Shown here: positions 1 through 5,606 of the stretch, piece after piece
How positions within the stretch are numbered: the stretch's first letter is position 1
Layout: each line of letters opens with the position of its first letter
Assembly (NCBI GenBank): GCA_018678395.1
Contig: JAHHMJ010000636.1
Location: forward strand, 1 to 11,376
Source of the DNA: Gemmatimonadota bacterium
GTDB lineage: Bacteria; Gemmatimonadota; Gemmatimonadetes; Longimicrobiales; Gaopeijiaceae
DNA length: 11,376 nucleotides
Reading direction: 5' to 3'
The notes under the pieces: generated by a model
Seen by the model: only the letters and a program-made list of their open reading frames with translations
Told to the model about the DNA's origin: nothing
The model's database searches: none
Translations under genes and position numbers: made by a program

Positions 1-29
1 TTGAACGGTGCTCGTCGCGCCTCTACCTT
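1..29 (+). promoter_or_regulatory. Candidate sigma-70-type promoter for the phosphoribosyltransferase gene
   Basis: A TTGAAC box at 1-6 is followed after 17 bases by TACCTT at 24-29, matching the TTGnnn / TAnnnT pattern of housekeeping promoters in GC-rich bacteria. The start of transcription would fall near 36, giving a leader of about 45 bases before the GTG at 81. The same box style and 17-base spacing occur in front of rho. The -35 box lies at the window edge, so its upstream context is not visible. Confidence 0.45.
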
Positions 30-80
30 CACCCGCCCTCCGCCCCGCCCTCCGCTCCGCCCACCGCCTGGAGCCGCTCC

Positions 81-623
81 GTGTCTTCGCCCTATTCTAC
101 CGGCTTCGGTCCCACTCCGGATCCGGACCGCTTCCTGGACGTGTCGTGGATGATGTTCGGCGAACTCTCGCGTGCGCTCGCGCTGCGGGTGGCGCGCGAG
201 TACGACCCGGAAGTGATCGTCGGCATCGCCCGTGCAGGCGTGATTCCAGGGGCGGTGATCGCGTCGATCCTGCGACTGGATTTCCACTCGATGCTGGTGA
301 CCCGCAAGGAAGGCGCGGAGCAGGTACGCGAGCGCCCCGCGATCCTCTCGGCGGCGCCGCGGGGGCTGACCGGCAACCGCGTGCTGATCGTCGACGAGGT
401 CGCCACGTCCGGGGACACCCTGCGGCTCGCCTTGGCCGCGGTGCGAGACACGGGCCCGTCCGAAGTCCGCACCGCGACCGCGTTCAAGCGCCCCGGCGGG
501 TATCGACCCGACTACTACGCGCTCGAAACGGACGAGACCATCATCTTCCCCTGGGACCACAAGGTCTTCGAGGACGGGCGTCTCGTGGTCAACCCGCGCT
601 ACGTGGGTGCGATCGACGACTAG
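81..623 (+). CDS. Purine-type phosphoribosyltransferase (COG2236/XGPRT-like)
   Basis: This 180-residue protein is a type I phosphoribosyltransferase, a family that transfers ribose-5-phosphate from PRPP to a base, usually in purine salvage. The PRPP-binding loop is clear at residues 101-114 (VLIVDEVATSGDTL). An upstream VIVGIARAGVIPG segment (45-57) matches the first conserved strand-loop of xanthine/guanine-type enzymes, and IIFPWDH (154-160) matches the FPW element typical of the COG2236 group. The loop reads VDE rather than the common VDD, and SG rather than TG, which is a mild deviation. The GTG start at 81 is preceded by GGAG at 70-73. The gene stands alone and converges on rho. The base used (guanine, xanthine, hypoxanthine or another) cannot be read from the sequence. 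Confidence 0.85.
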   Translation: MSSPYSTGFGPTPDPDRFLDVSWMMFGELSRALALRVAREYDPEVIVGIARAGVIPGAVIASILRLDFHSMLVTRKEGAEQVRERPAILSAAPRGLTGNRVLIVDEVATSGDTLRLALAAVRDTGPSEVRTATAFKRPGGYRPDYYALETDETIIFPWDHKVFEDGRLVVNPRYVGAIDD

Positions 624-632
624 GGGGAGGCA

Positions 633-653
633 CGTCGGGATACGGAGCCGACG
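633..653. terminator. Stem-loop between convergent genes, possible bidirectional transcript end
   Basis: CGTCGG at 633-638 and CCGACG at 648-653 form a perfect 6-base-pair stem with a 9-base loop, inside the 45-base gap between the stops of the phosphoribosyltransferase and rho genes. No T-run follows on either strand, so it is not a classical intrinsic terminator. It may stabilise 3' ends or pause polymerase. The position is suggestive; the function is inferred. Confidence 0.3.
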
Positions 654-668
654 GAACTCATCGACTGC

Positions 669-1922
669 TCAGCCGCCCTGCGCCATCGCGTCGAGGAAGT
701 CGGCGTTCGTCTCGTAACGCTTCATGCGCTCGAGCAGGAACTCCGCCGCCTCCAGCGGGGGCATGTCGCCGCAGAAGTTGCGCAGCAGATACATGCGGTT
801 GAGTTCGATCTCGGTGAGCAGCAGTTCTTCCTTGCGCGTGCCCGAGCGGTTCAGGTCGACCGCCGGGAAGATGCGTCGGTCGGCGACCTGCCGATCCAGC
901 ACGAGCTCCATGTTGCCGGTCCCCTTGAACTCCTCGAAGATCACCTCGTCCATGCGACTGCCGGTGTCCACGAGCGCCGTGGCGATGATCGTGAGCGAGC
1001 CGCCCTCGACGACGGCGCGGGCCGATCCGAAGAACTGCTTCGGCTTGAAGAGCGCGTTGGCCTCCACGCCCCCGGACAGGATCTTGCCCGACTTCGGCGC
1101 GATCGTGTTGTGAGCGCGCGCGAGCCGCGTGATGGAGTCCAGGAGGATGACCACGTCCCGGCCGGACTCCACCAGGCGCTTGGCCTTCTCGAGCACCATC
1201 GCCGAGACGGTGGCGTGGCGCTTGGCGGGCTCGTCGAAGGTCGAGGCGATCACCTCGCCGTCGATGTTCTGTCGGAACTCGGTGACCTCTTCCGGACGCT
1301 CGTCCACCAGCAGCACGATGAGCGCCACCTCCGGATGGTTCTCGACGATGGAGTTGGCGATCTGCTGCAGGAGGGTGGTCTTTCCCGCCTTGGGCGGCGA
1401 GACGATCAGGCCTCGCTGCCCTTTGCCGATCGGAGCGAAGAGGTCGACCACCCGCATCGAGACATCGTGGTCGGCCGTCTCGAGGCGGAGGCGCTGATCG
1501 GGATAGCGGGGTCGCAGATCGTCGAACGGAGTCCGCTCGGCCGCGTCCTCGGGCGAGCCGCCGTTGACCGTGACCACCTCCACGACCGCTTCGTAGCGTT
1601 CCCGTCGGCGGGGTGGTCGCACCTTGCCGACGATCGTGTCGCCGGTGCCCAGGTGGAAGCGCTTGATGTGGTGCGGTCCGACGTAGACGTCATCGGGGCT
1701 GGGCAGGTAGTTCCACTCCGACGACCGCAGGAAGCCGTATCCCTCGGGCAGGATCTCGAGGACCCCGTGCGCCGTGAGATCGACGTCGCTCTTGAGGAGC
1801 GTGTGCTGGATCTTGATGACCAGGCGCTGCTTCCGGAGCCCGGAATAGCCCGGGATCTCCAGGGACTCCGCCATGGCGTGGAGTTCGCCCAGCGTCTTCG
1901 ACTTGAGTTCCGCGATGTCCAC
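669..1922 (-). CDS. rho: Transcription termination factor Rho
   Basis: Rho is a hexameric RNA-dependent ATPase that loads on unstructured nascent RNA and releases RNA polymerase. The 417-residue protein is close to E. coli Rho (419) and co-linear with it. It has a Rho N-domain at about 1-45 and an RNA-binding cold-shock-like domain with the RNP1-type GYGFLR at 61-66. The Walker A motif is PPKAGKTT (176-183, Lys181), followed by DERPEEV (207-213). Walker B is VVILLDS (257-263), the Q-loop region is GGVEANALF (284-292), and SGTRKEE (360-366) holds the arginine-finger position. It lacks the long basic N-terminal insertion found in some high-GC phyla. The start is GTG at 1922 with only a weak GGA upstream. 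A promoter and leader hairpin lie at 2032-2085. Identification is certain. Confidence 0.99.
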   Translation of the reverse strand: MDIAELKSKTLGELHAMAESLEIPGYSGLRKQRLVIKIQHTLLKSDVDLTAHGVLEILPEGYGFLRSSEWNYLPSPDDVYVGPHHIKRFHLGTGDTIVGKVRPPRRRERYEAVVEVVTVNGGSPEDAAERTPFDDLRPRYPDQRLRLETADHDVSMRVVDLFAPIGKGQRGLIVSPPKAGKTTLLQQIANSIVENHPEVALIVLLVDERPEEVTEFRQNIDGEVIASTFDEPAKRHATVSAMVLEKAKRLVESGRDVVILLDSITRLARAHNTIAPKSGKILSGGVEANALFKPKQFFGSARAVVEGGSLTIIATALVDTGSRMDEVIFEEFKGTGNMELVLDRQVADRRIFPAVDLNRSGTRKEELLLTEIELNRMYLLRNFCGDMPPLEAAEFLLERMKRYETNADFLDAMAQGG

Positions 1923-2031
1923 GATGGAATCCGGCGCAGAGAAGTGCGGTCGCGCGGGGATCGGGGGTGGCCTCGCGAGGCGGAGGCCGCAGGGAAAACC
2001 CGCCGGAGCACGGGGCCCGAGCGGGGACGTA

Positions 2032-2046
2032 CGAACCGCAGGTTCG
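2032..2046 (-). promoter_or_regulatory. Hairpin at the 5' end of the rho leader
   Basis: CGAACC (2032-2037) and GGTTCG (2041-2046) are a perfect inverted repeat around a 3-base loop. It lies only a few bases downstream of the predicted rho transcription start near 2050, so it would sit at the extreme 5' end of a roughly 130-base rho leader. It could cap the RNA against decay, take part in autoregulation of rho, or be a protein-binding dyad. CGAAC-5 bases-GTTCG resembles the LexA box of actinobacteria but has five rather than four central bases, so I do not call it one. Confidence 0.4.
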
Positions 2047-2055
2047 AACGATTCC
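2038..2055 (-). repeat. Copy 1 of a motif shared by the two divergent transcripts (rho side)
   Basis: On the minus strand this reads GGAATCGTTCGAACCTGC. It matches the plus-strand copy at 2194-2211 over CGTTC(C)GAACCTGC, with one inserted C. It contains the 8-base palindrome GTTCGAAC and spans the predicted rho transcription start. Both copies point the same way relative to the gene they precede. A common operator or leader RNA element is an inference. Confidence 0.4.
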
Positions 2056-2056
2056 G

Positions 2057-2085
2057 AGGGTAACGCGGGCGCCGGGGCGGGTCAA
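2057..2085 (-). promoter_or_regulatory. Sigma-70-type promoter of rho
   Basis: Read on the minus strand, TTGACC (2085-2080) is followed after exactly 17 bases by TACCCT (2062-2057). The -35 box matches the consensus at five of six positions, and the -10 box has the TAnnnT form expected in GC-rich genomes. Transcription would start near 2050, about 130 bases before the GTG of rho. It is the clearest promoter in the window. Confidence 0.6.
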
Positions 2086-2170
2086 GCGATTTAGGGGAAC
2101 TGCCTCGACCCGCGGGAGGGGCGGCGCGACCGCTCGGCGAGGCGGAAGTCCCGTCGAGGCGGGCGAAAGC

Positions 2171-2199
2171 TTGACATCGCCCGGTCCGGGTGAGAACCG
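2171..2199 (+). promoter_or_regulatory. Weak candidate promoter for the lipid-transport operon
   Basis: A perfect TTGACA lies at 2171-2176, but at 17 bases distance the would-be -10 is GAACCG (2194-2199), a poor match. An upstream TG at 2191-2192 would fit an extended -10. The -35 box and the position upstream of the 2246 gene support it; the -10 does not, so the promoter may need an activator or may be elsewhere. Confidence 0.3.
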
Positions 2200-2211
2200 T
2201 TCCGAACCTGC
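2194..2211 (+). repeat. Copy 2 of the shared motif (small-ORF/mla side)
   Basis: GAACCGTTCCGAACCTGC here mirrors the minus-strand motif in front of rho. The dyad is GTTC-C-GAAC, followed by CTGC as in the other copy. It lies 17 bases after a perfect TTGACA box and 34 bases before the GTG at 2246, so it would overlap the core promoter or the first bases of the transcript. A T6 run follows at 2213-2218. Confidence 0.4.
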
Positions 2212-2245
2212 ATTTTTTCCGAATTCCCGCTCGAGTGAGGGGTCC

Positions 2246-2599
2246 GTGGCGCGGCACAATCGCGAAGGCACCGGTGCCGATCAACGCGGCTTCGAGTACC
2301 GGGTCGGCTATCAGCCGGACTGGCTGCGGCTGGTCAAGGTGACCCGGATTCTCGAATCGGGGCGCCAGAGTACGAAGACCCTCTACAGGAATCCCCAACG
2401 GAGTCGTGAGGCGGAGCCGGGCGATCGCGTTCGGACCCGTATCGAGTCGGCCGACCAGGGGCTCGACGTCGAGGTGTCGGTGTACGACCCGTCGAGCCGC
2501 ATCACACGGCTGCGTGTCGCGTGTACCGTCGATACGTCCGAAGGCGGAGCCGAGGAAATCGAGTTCATGATCGAAGGCGCTCTGGCGGCGCCTCGCTAG
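2246..2599 (+). CDS. Hypothetical protein, 117 aa, first gene of the mla block
   Basis: I do not recognise this protein. It begins at GTG 2246, preceded by GAGG at 2237-2240, and has 117 residues. There is no signal peptide or membrane segment, so it is probably cytoplasmic. The first 15 or so residues are polar and likely disordered. The rest (GFEYRVGYQPDWLRLVK onward) alternates charged and hydrophobic residues, as in a beta-rich small domain, with strand-like stretches near LDVEVSVYD (73-81), ITRLRVACTV (86-95) and EEIEFMIEGAL (103-113). It contains one cysteine (93) and no metal-binding or nucleotide-binding motif. Only 46 bases separate it from mlaE, so co-transcription with the lipid transporter is likely. 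It does not look like the STAS protein MlaB. Codon use resembles its neighbours. The reading frame is open much further upstream, but that part overlaps the promoter region and has no good start. Confidence 0.65.
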   Translation: MARHNREGTGADQRGFEYRVGYQPDWLRLVKVTRILESGRQSTKTLYRNPQRSREAEPGDRVRTRIESADQGLDVEVSVYDPSSRITRLRVACTVDTSEGGAEEIEFMIEGALAAPR

Positions 2600-2645
2600 T
2601 CCTCGGTTCGGTGCGCCGCACCGGCCGTCCCCAAGCGGAGTCTCC

Positions 2646-3419
2646 GTGGTCGTCACAACTCTCCAGGCCGTCGGGCGCCGGGCCATTTCAGGGGTGGCCG
2701 CCGTGGGGCGCGGCGGTCAACTCGCGCTCGGGGCCGTGCGGGCGCTGCGCAAGTTCGAGGTGTGGGGACCGCTCTTTCTGCCGCAGCTCTTCGCGGTGGG
2801 GGTGGCCTCGGTGCCGATCGCCCTCTTCATCGCGGCGTTCACCGGGGTCGTGCTGGCGATTCAGGCGTCGTACACCTTCACCGGCACCGTTCCGCTGTAC
2901 TTCGTGGGCGCGCTCGTCGGCAAGACGATCATCCTCGAGCTCGGGCCGGTGCTGACCGGCCTGGCGCTCGCGGGCCGCGTCGGGGCGAACATCGCGGCTG
3001 AACTCGGTACGATGCGAGTCACCGAGCAGATCGACGCGCTCGAATCGCTGGCGTACGACCCGGTCGCCTATCTGGTGGTGCCGCGCGTTCTCGCCGGGCT
3101 GATCATGGTGCCCCTCGTGGTGGGGCTGTCGATCGCCATGGGGATCGCGGCCGGGTGGATCACCTCGCTCTTCCTGCTCGACCTCAGCACGCCGCAGTTC
3201 GTGCGCGGCCTGCGGCTGTTCTTCGAGCCGTTCGACGTGACCTTCGCGCTGATCAAGGCAGCCAGCTTCGGCCTGATCGTCACCGGTATCGGCGCCTTCT
3301 TCGGCTTCACGACCCGCGGCGGGGCGGCGGGGGTCGGCCTGGCGACCACCCGGGCCGTGGTCGGGGCCAGCATGCTGATCCTCGTACTGGACGCCTTCTG
3401 GGCGGCCGCACTGCTCTGA
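2646..3419 (+). CDS. mlaE: MlaE-type ABC transporter permease (phospholipid transport)
   Basis: MlaE is the inner-membrane permease of the MCE/Mla phospholipid transporters, which move lipids between the inner and outer membranes; relatives work in plant TGD and mycobacterial Mce systems. The 257-residue length fits the family. The family signature is complete: ELGPVL (98-103), GRVG (110-113), then AAELGTMRVTEQIDALE (117-133), the cytoplasmic coupling region that contacts the ATPase. Hydrophobic segments lie at about 50-75, 83-110, 142-172, 200-222 and 226-257. The start is GTG 2646, with GGAG at 2637-2640 five bases before it. mlaF starts two bases after the stop, so translation is probably coupled. 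Gene order E-F-D differs from E. coli mlaFEDCB, and no mlaC or mlaB is present here. Confidence 0.93.
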   Translation: MVVTTLQAVGRRAISGVAAVGRGGQLALGAVRALRKFEVWGPLFLPQLFAVGVASVPIALFIAAFTGVVLAIQASYTFTGTVPLYFVGALVGKTIILELGPVLTGLALAGRVGANIAAELGTMRVTEQIDALESLAYDPVAYLVVPRVLAGLIMVPLVVGLSIAMGIAAGWITSLFLLDLSTPQFVRGLRLFFEPFDVTFALIKAASFGLIVTGIGAFFGFTTRGGAAGVGLATTRAVVGASMLILVLDAFWAAALL

Positions 3420-3421
3420 TC

Positions 3422-4171
3422 ATGAGCATTCGTTTCGTGGATCTGGAGAAGCGCTTCGGCGACAACGTCGTGCTCGACGGCTTCTCGCTGGAGGTGCCCG
3501 ACGGCGACATCACGACCATCATCGGACCGTCCGGCTCCGGGAAGTCGACCTGCCTGAAGACGGTGATCGGACTGATCAGGCCAGACGCGGGAGAGGTTTG
3601 GGTCGATGAGCGACGCGTCGATACCCTCGAAGGAGATCCGTTGTACGAGGTCCGTCGCACGGTGGGCTTCGTCTTCCAGTTCGCCGCTCTCTTCGACTCG
3701 ATGACGATCTTCGACAATGTAGCCATGGGGCTCCGACGGACCGGGGAGCTCGACGAGGCCGCGATTGGAGAGCGCGTGCGCGAGTCGCTGGATCTCGTCG
3801 ATCTGGAGGGAGTCGAAGACAAGATGCCGTCCCAGCTGTCGGGGGGGATGCGGAAGCGGGCCGGCGTGGCTCGAGCCGTCGCGTTGCGGCCCCAGTACCT
3901 GCTGTACGATGAACCGACCACGGGCCTCGATCCGGTGACCGTCACCGTGATCGATCGGTTGATTCTGAGAATGCGCGACGAACTCGGGGTGACCAGCCTG
4001 GTGATCACGCACGATCTGGAGAGCGCCTACCGCGTCTCGGACCGCCTCGCGATGCTCCACCAGGGCCGGATTCGATGGGTCGGAGCACCGGAAGCCATCC
4101 GCGACGTGGACGACCCGGCCGTGCAGGGCTTCATTCGTGGCGAGCCGGAACTGTGGGAGGAGGCATCGTGA
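3422..4171 (+). CDS. mlaF: MlaF-type ABC transporter ATP-binding protein
   Basis: This is the ATPase that drives the MlaE permease, on the cytoplasmic face of the inner membrane. All ABC motifs are intact in 249 residues: Walker A GPSGSGKST (35-43), Q-loop Gln86 in FVFQFAALF, signature LSGGM (139-143), Walker B YLLYDEPT (159-166), D-loop GLD (168-170) and switch His197 in VITHD. The LSGGMRKR form of the signature and the FAALFDSMT stretch after the Q-loop are typical of Mla/Mce ATPases rather than general importers. The ATG at 3422 follows the mlaE stop by two bases with no Shine-Dalgarno sequence, suggesting re-initiation by the same ribosomes. An upstream extension of the frame lies inside mlaE and is not used. 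The end overlaps mlaD by four bases (GTGA). Confidence 0.95.
   Translation: MSIRFVDLEKRFGDNVVLDGFSLEVPDGDITTIIGPSGSGKSTCLKTVIGLIRPDAGEVWVDERRVDTLEGDPLYEVRRTVGFVFQFAALFDSMTIFDNVAMGLRRTGELDEAAIGERVRESLDLVDLEGVEDKMPSQLSGGMRKRAGVARAVALRPQYLLYDEPTTGLDPVTVTVIDRLILRMRDELGVTSLVITHDLESAYRVSDRLAMLHQGRIRWVGAPEAIRDVDDPAVQGFIRGEPELWEEAS
4155..4163 (+). promoter_or_regulatory. Strong Shine-Dalgarno sequence deciding the mlaD start
   Basis: GGGAGGAGG lies within the last codons of mlaF, four bases before GTG 4168. It sets the mlaD start within an open frame that extends further upstream, and gives the overlapped gene its own strong initiation. Confidence 0.7.
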
Positions 4172-5163
4172 GAGAGGCACTGGTCGGGCTGGTGATCCTC
4201 GTCGGCATCGCCGTGACGGTCATCGGGACGCTCTGGCTCAAGGGCACCAACTTCGGCCGGCCGTCGGAGCGGGTCGACGTGCTGGTCCAGGAGATCGGCC
4301 AGCTCTCCGAGGGCAACCAGGTGCGGGTCCGCGGCGTGCCGGTCGGGCGAGTGATGAGCTTCGAAGTCGAGCCCGGCGGCCAGGCGGTGCGAATCCTGCT
4401 CCTGCTCGACCGGCAGGTCGATCTTCCCGAGGACGTGGGCGCCCTGATTGCCCCGGAATCCCTCTTCGGCGAGTGGCAGGTCGAGCTGGTGTCCCGCTCG
4501 CGACTGACCTTCAACTACTTCGAGGTGCCGCCCGGGAGCGAGCACGACGGAGTGCCGGCGCTGGGCGGCTTCACGATGCCGGACATCACCCGCCTCACCG
4601 CAGCCGCCTTCGACATCAGCCAGAACCTCTCGGTCCTCACCGACCGCGTGGATCGAGCATTCAACGAAGAGACGGCCGACAACATCCGTCTCGCGATCGA
4701 GAACATCGAGGCGGCGAGTCAGAACGTCCGGCAGCTGATCGATCAACAGGCGACGACCTTCGCCGACTTCACCGCAGAGGTGGAGCGCGCCGCCACCGAG
4801 ATCGGGGCCGCAGCGGCGATGGGTCGGCAGTTCCTCGAGAACGCCGACCGACTGGTCGCTTCGGGTCAGGTGGATTCGATTCTCGTGAACGTCGAGGCGA
4901 TCACGGAGAATCTGGACGAGCTGTCGGGCAACATGGCGTCCGCCACCGACGGGCTGGATCGTACCCTGGCGCGGGCCGACTCGGCGTTCGCCCGCGTGGA
5001 TCGCCTGTCGGCGCGCGTGGAGCGGGGCGAGGGCGTGCTCGGTCAGCTCATGACGGACTCGGTGCTGGTGGGACGGGCCGGCGACGTCCTGCAGCAACTC
5101 GACCTCCTGCTCGCGGATCTGCGCGAGAACCCGAAACGGTACGTTCGCCTCTCCATCTTCTGA
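4168..5163 (+). CDS. mlaD: MlaD-type MCE-domain lipid-binding protein
   Basis: MCE proteins are anchored in the inner membrane and form hexameric rings that carry lipids across the periplasm. A single N-terminal membrane helix at about 4-24 precedes an MCE domain at about 34-112, with the typical GNQVRVRGVPVGRV segment (49-62). Residues 130-331 are polar and helical with heptad-like spacing, rich in Ala, Glu, Asp and Asn, and probably form a long coiled or needle-like extension. The protein ends in NPKRYVRLSIF, an ending I associate with MCE proteins of Bacteroidota/Gemmatimonadota type. At 331 residues it is much longer than E. coli MlaD (183) and nearer to PqiB/YebT- or Mce-like tails. That length could let it span more of the periplasm without a soluble MlaC. 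The start is GTG, overlapping the mlaF stop. Confidence 0.9.
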   Translation: MREALVGLVILVGIAVTVIGTLWLKGTNFGRPSERVDVLVQEIGQLSEGNQVRVRGVPVGRVMSFEVEPGGQAVRILLLLDRQVDLPEDVGALIAPESLFGEWQVELVSRSRLTFNYFEVPPGSEHDGVPALGGFTMPDITRLTAAAFDISQNLSVLTDRVDRAFNEETADNIRLAIENIEAASQNVRQLIDQQATTFADFTAEVERAATEIGAAAAMGRQFLENADRLVASGQVDSILVNVEAITENLDELSGNMASATDGLDRTLARADSAFARVDRLSARVERGEGVLGQLMTDSVLVGRAGDVLQQLDLLLADLRENPKRYVRLSIF

Positions 5164-5174
5164 CCCGCGGTCGC

Positions 5175-5606
5175 GTGAGCCATCCTCGAATCGAGCGCAG
5201 CGCCGGGGGCGTGGTCCTGCGGCGCATCGACGGGGAGCAGCACGTCCTCATCATTCGTGACCCCTACGACAACTGGGGGCTGCCCAAGGGGCATCTGGAG
5301 CGGGGTGAGGACGAGCGGGCGGCGGCGCGCCGGGAGGTGCACGAGGAGACCGGCCTGGCCGTGAACGAGGTGGGGGCCGAACTCGGCTGCATCGACTGGT
5401 ACTTCCGCGTGGACGGGCACTCGGTCCACAAGTTCTGCACCTTCTTTCTCATGCGTGCGCCTCGCGGAGACGCGACGCCCGAGGTCGCCGAGGGAATCAC
5501 CGAGTGCGTCTGGCTGCCTCTCGACCAGGCCATTCGCCGACTCACCTACGACAACGCCCGGGCGATGCTGCAGCGGGCGGCCGACGTGCTTCAGGAGGAC
5601 TCGTGA
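5175..5606 (+). CDS. Nudix hydrolase (MutT/Ap4A-hydrolase-like)
   Basis: Nudix enzymes cleave nucleoside diphosphates linked to another group. The 143-residue protein has a perfect Nudix box, G-x5-E-x7-REV-x-EE-x-G-L, from Gly39 to Leu61, with the metal-binding glutamates in REVHEE (53-58). The WGLPKGHLERGE context (34-45) and the conserved YDNARAMLQ near the C-terminus (125-133) resemble diadenosine-tetraphosphate-hydrolase-like members more than MutT proper. The substrate remains open. The GTG at 5175 is 11 bases after the mlaD stop with no clear Shine-Dalgarno sequence, so translational coupling is likely; the frame is open upstream but lies in mlaD. It overlaps the next gene by four bases (GTGA). 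I see no functional reason for its place in a lipid-transport operon. Confidence 0.9.
   Translation: MSHPRIERSAGGVVLRRIDGEQHVLIIRDPYDNWGLPKGHLERGEDERAAARREVHEETGLAVNEVGAELGCIDWYFRVDGHSVHKFCTFFLMRAPRGDATPEVAEGITECVWLPLDQAIRRLTYDNARAMLQRAADVLQEDS
5593..5598 (+). promoter_or_regulatory. Shine-Dalgarno sequence deciding the AI-2E transporter start
   Basis: AGGAGG four bases before GTG 5603 selects this start over earlier in-frame candidates that lie within the Nudix gene. Confidence 0.65.

Noticed and set aside
8..802. A 264-codon plus-strand open frame at the left edge
   Set aside because: It overlaps the phosphoribosyltransferase in another frame and runs into rho; the translation is Arg/Pro-rich without motifs.
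2032..2046. LexA/SOS box of the CGAAC-N4-GTTCG type in front of rho
   Set aside because: The spacer is five bases rather than four, and no SOS gene is in the window.
2180..2218. CCCGGTCCGGG followed by a T6 run, as an intrinsic terminator
   Set aside because: The T-run lies 22 bases beyond the stem and no gene ends upstream on this strand; it lies in a promoter region instead.
1406..2686. A 426-codon open frame on the minus strand across the rho promoter region
   Set aside because: It overlaps rho in another frame; its sequence is Arg/Ser/Pro-rich with no domain, as expected of a shadow frame in GC-rich DNA.
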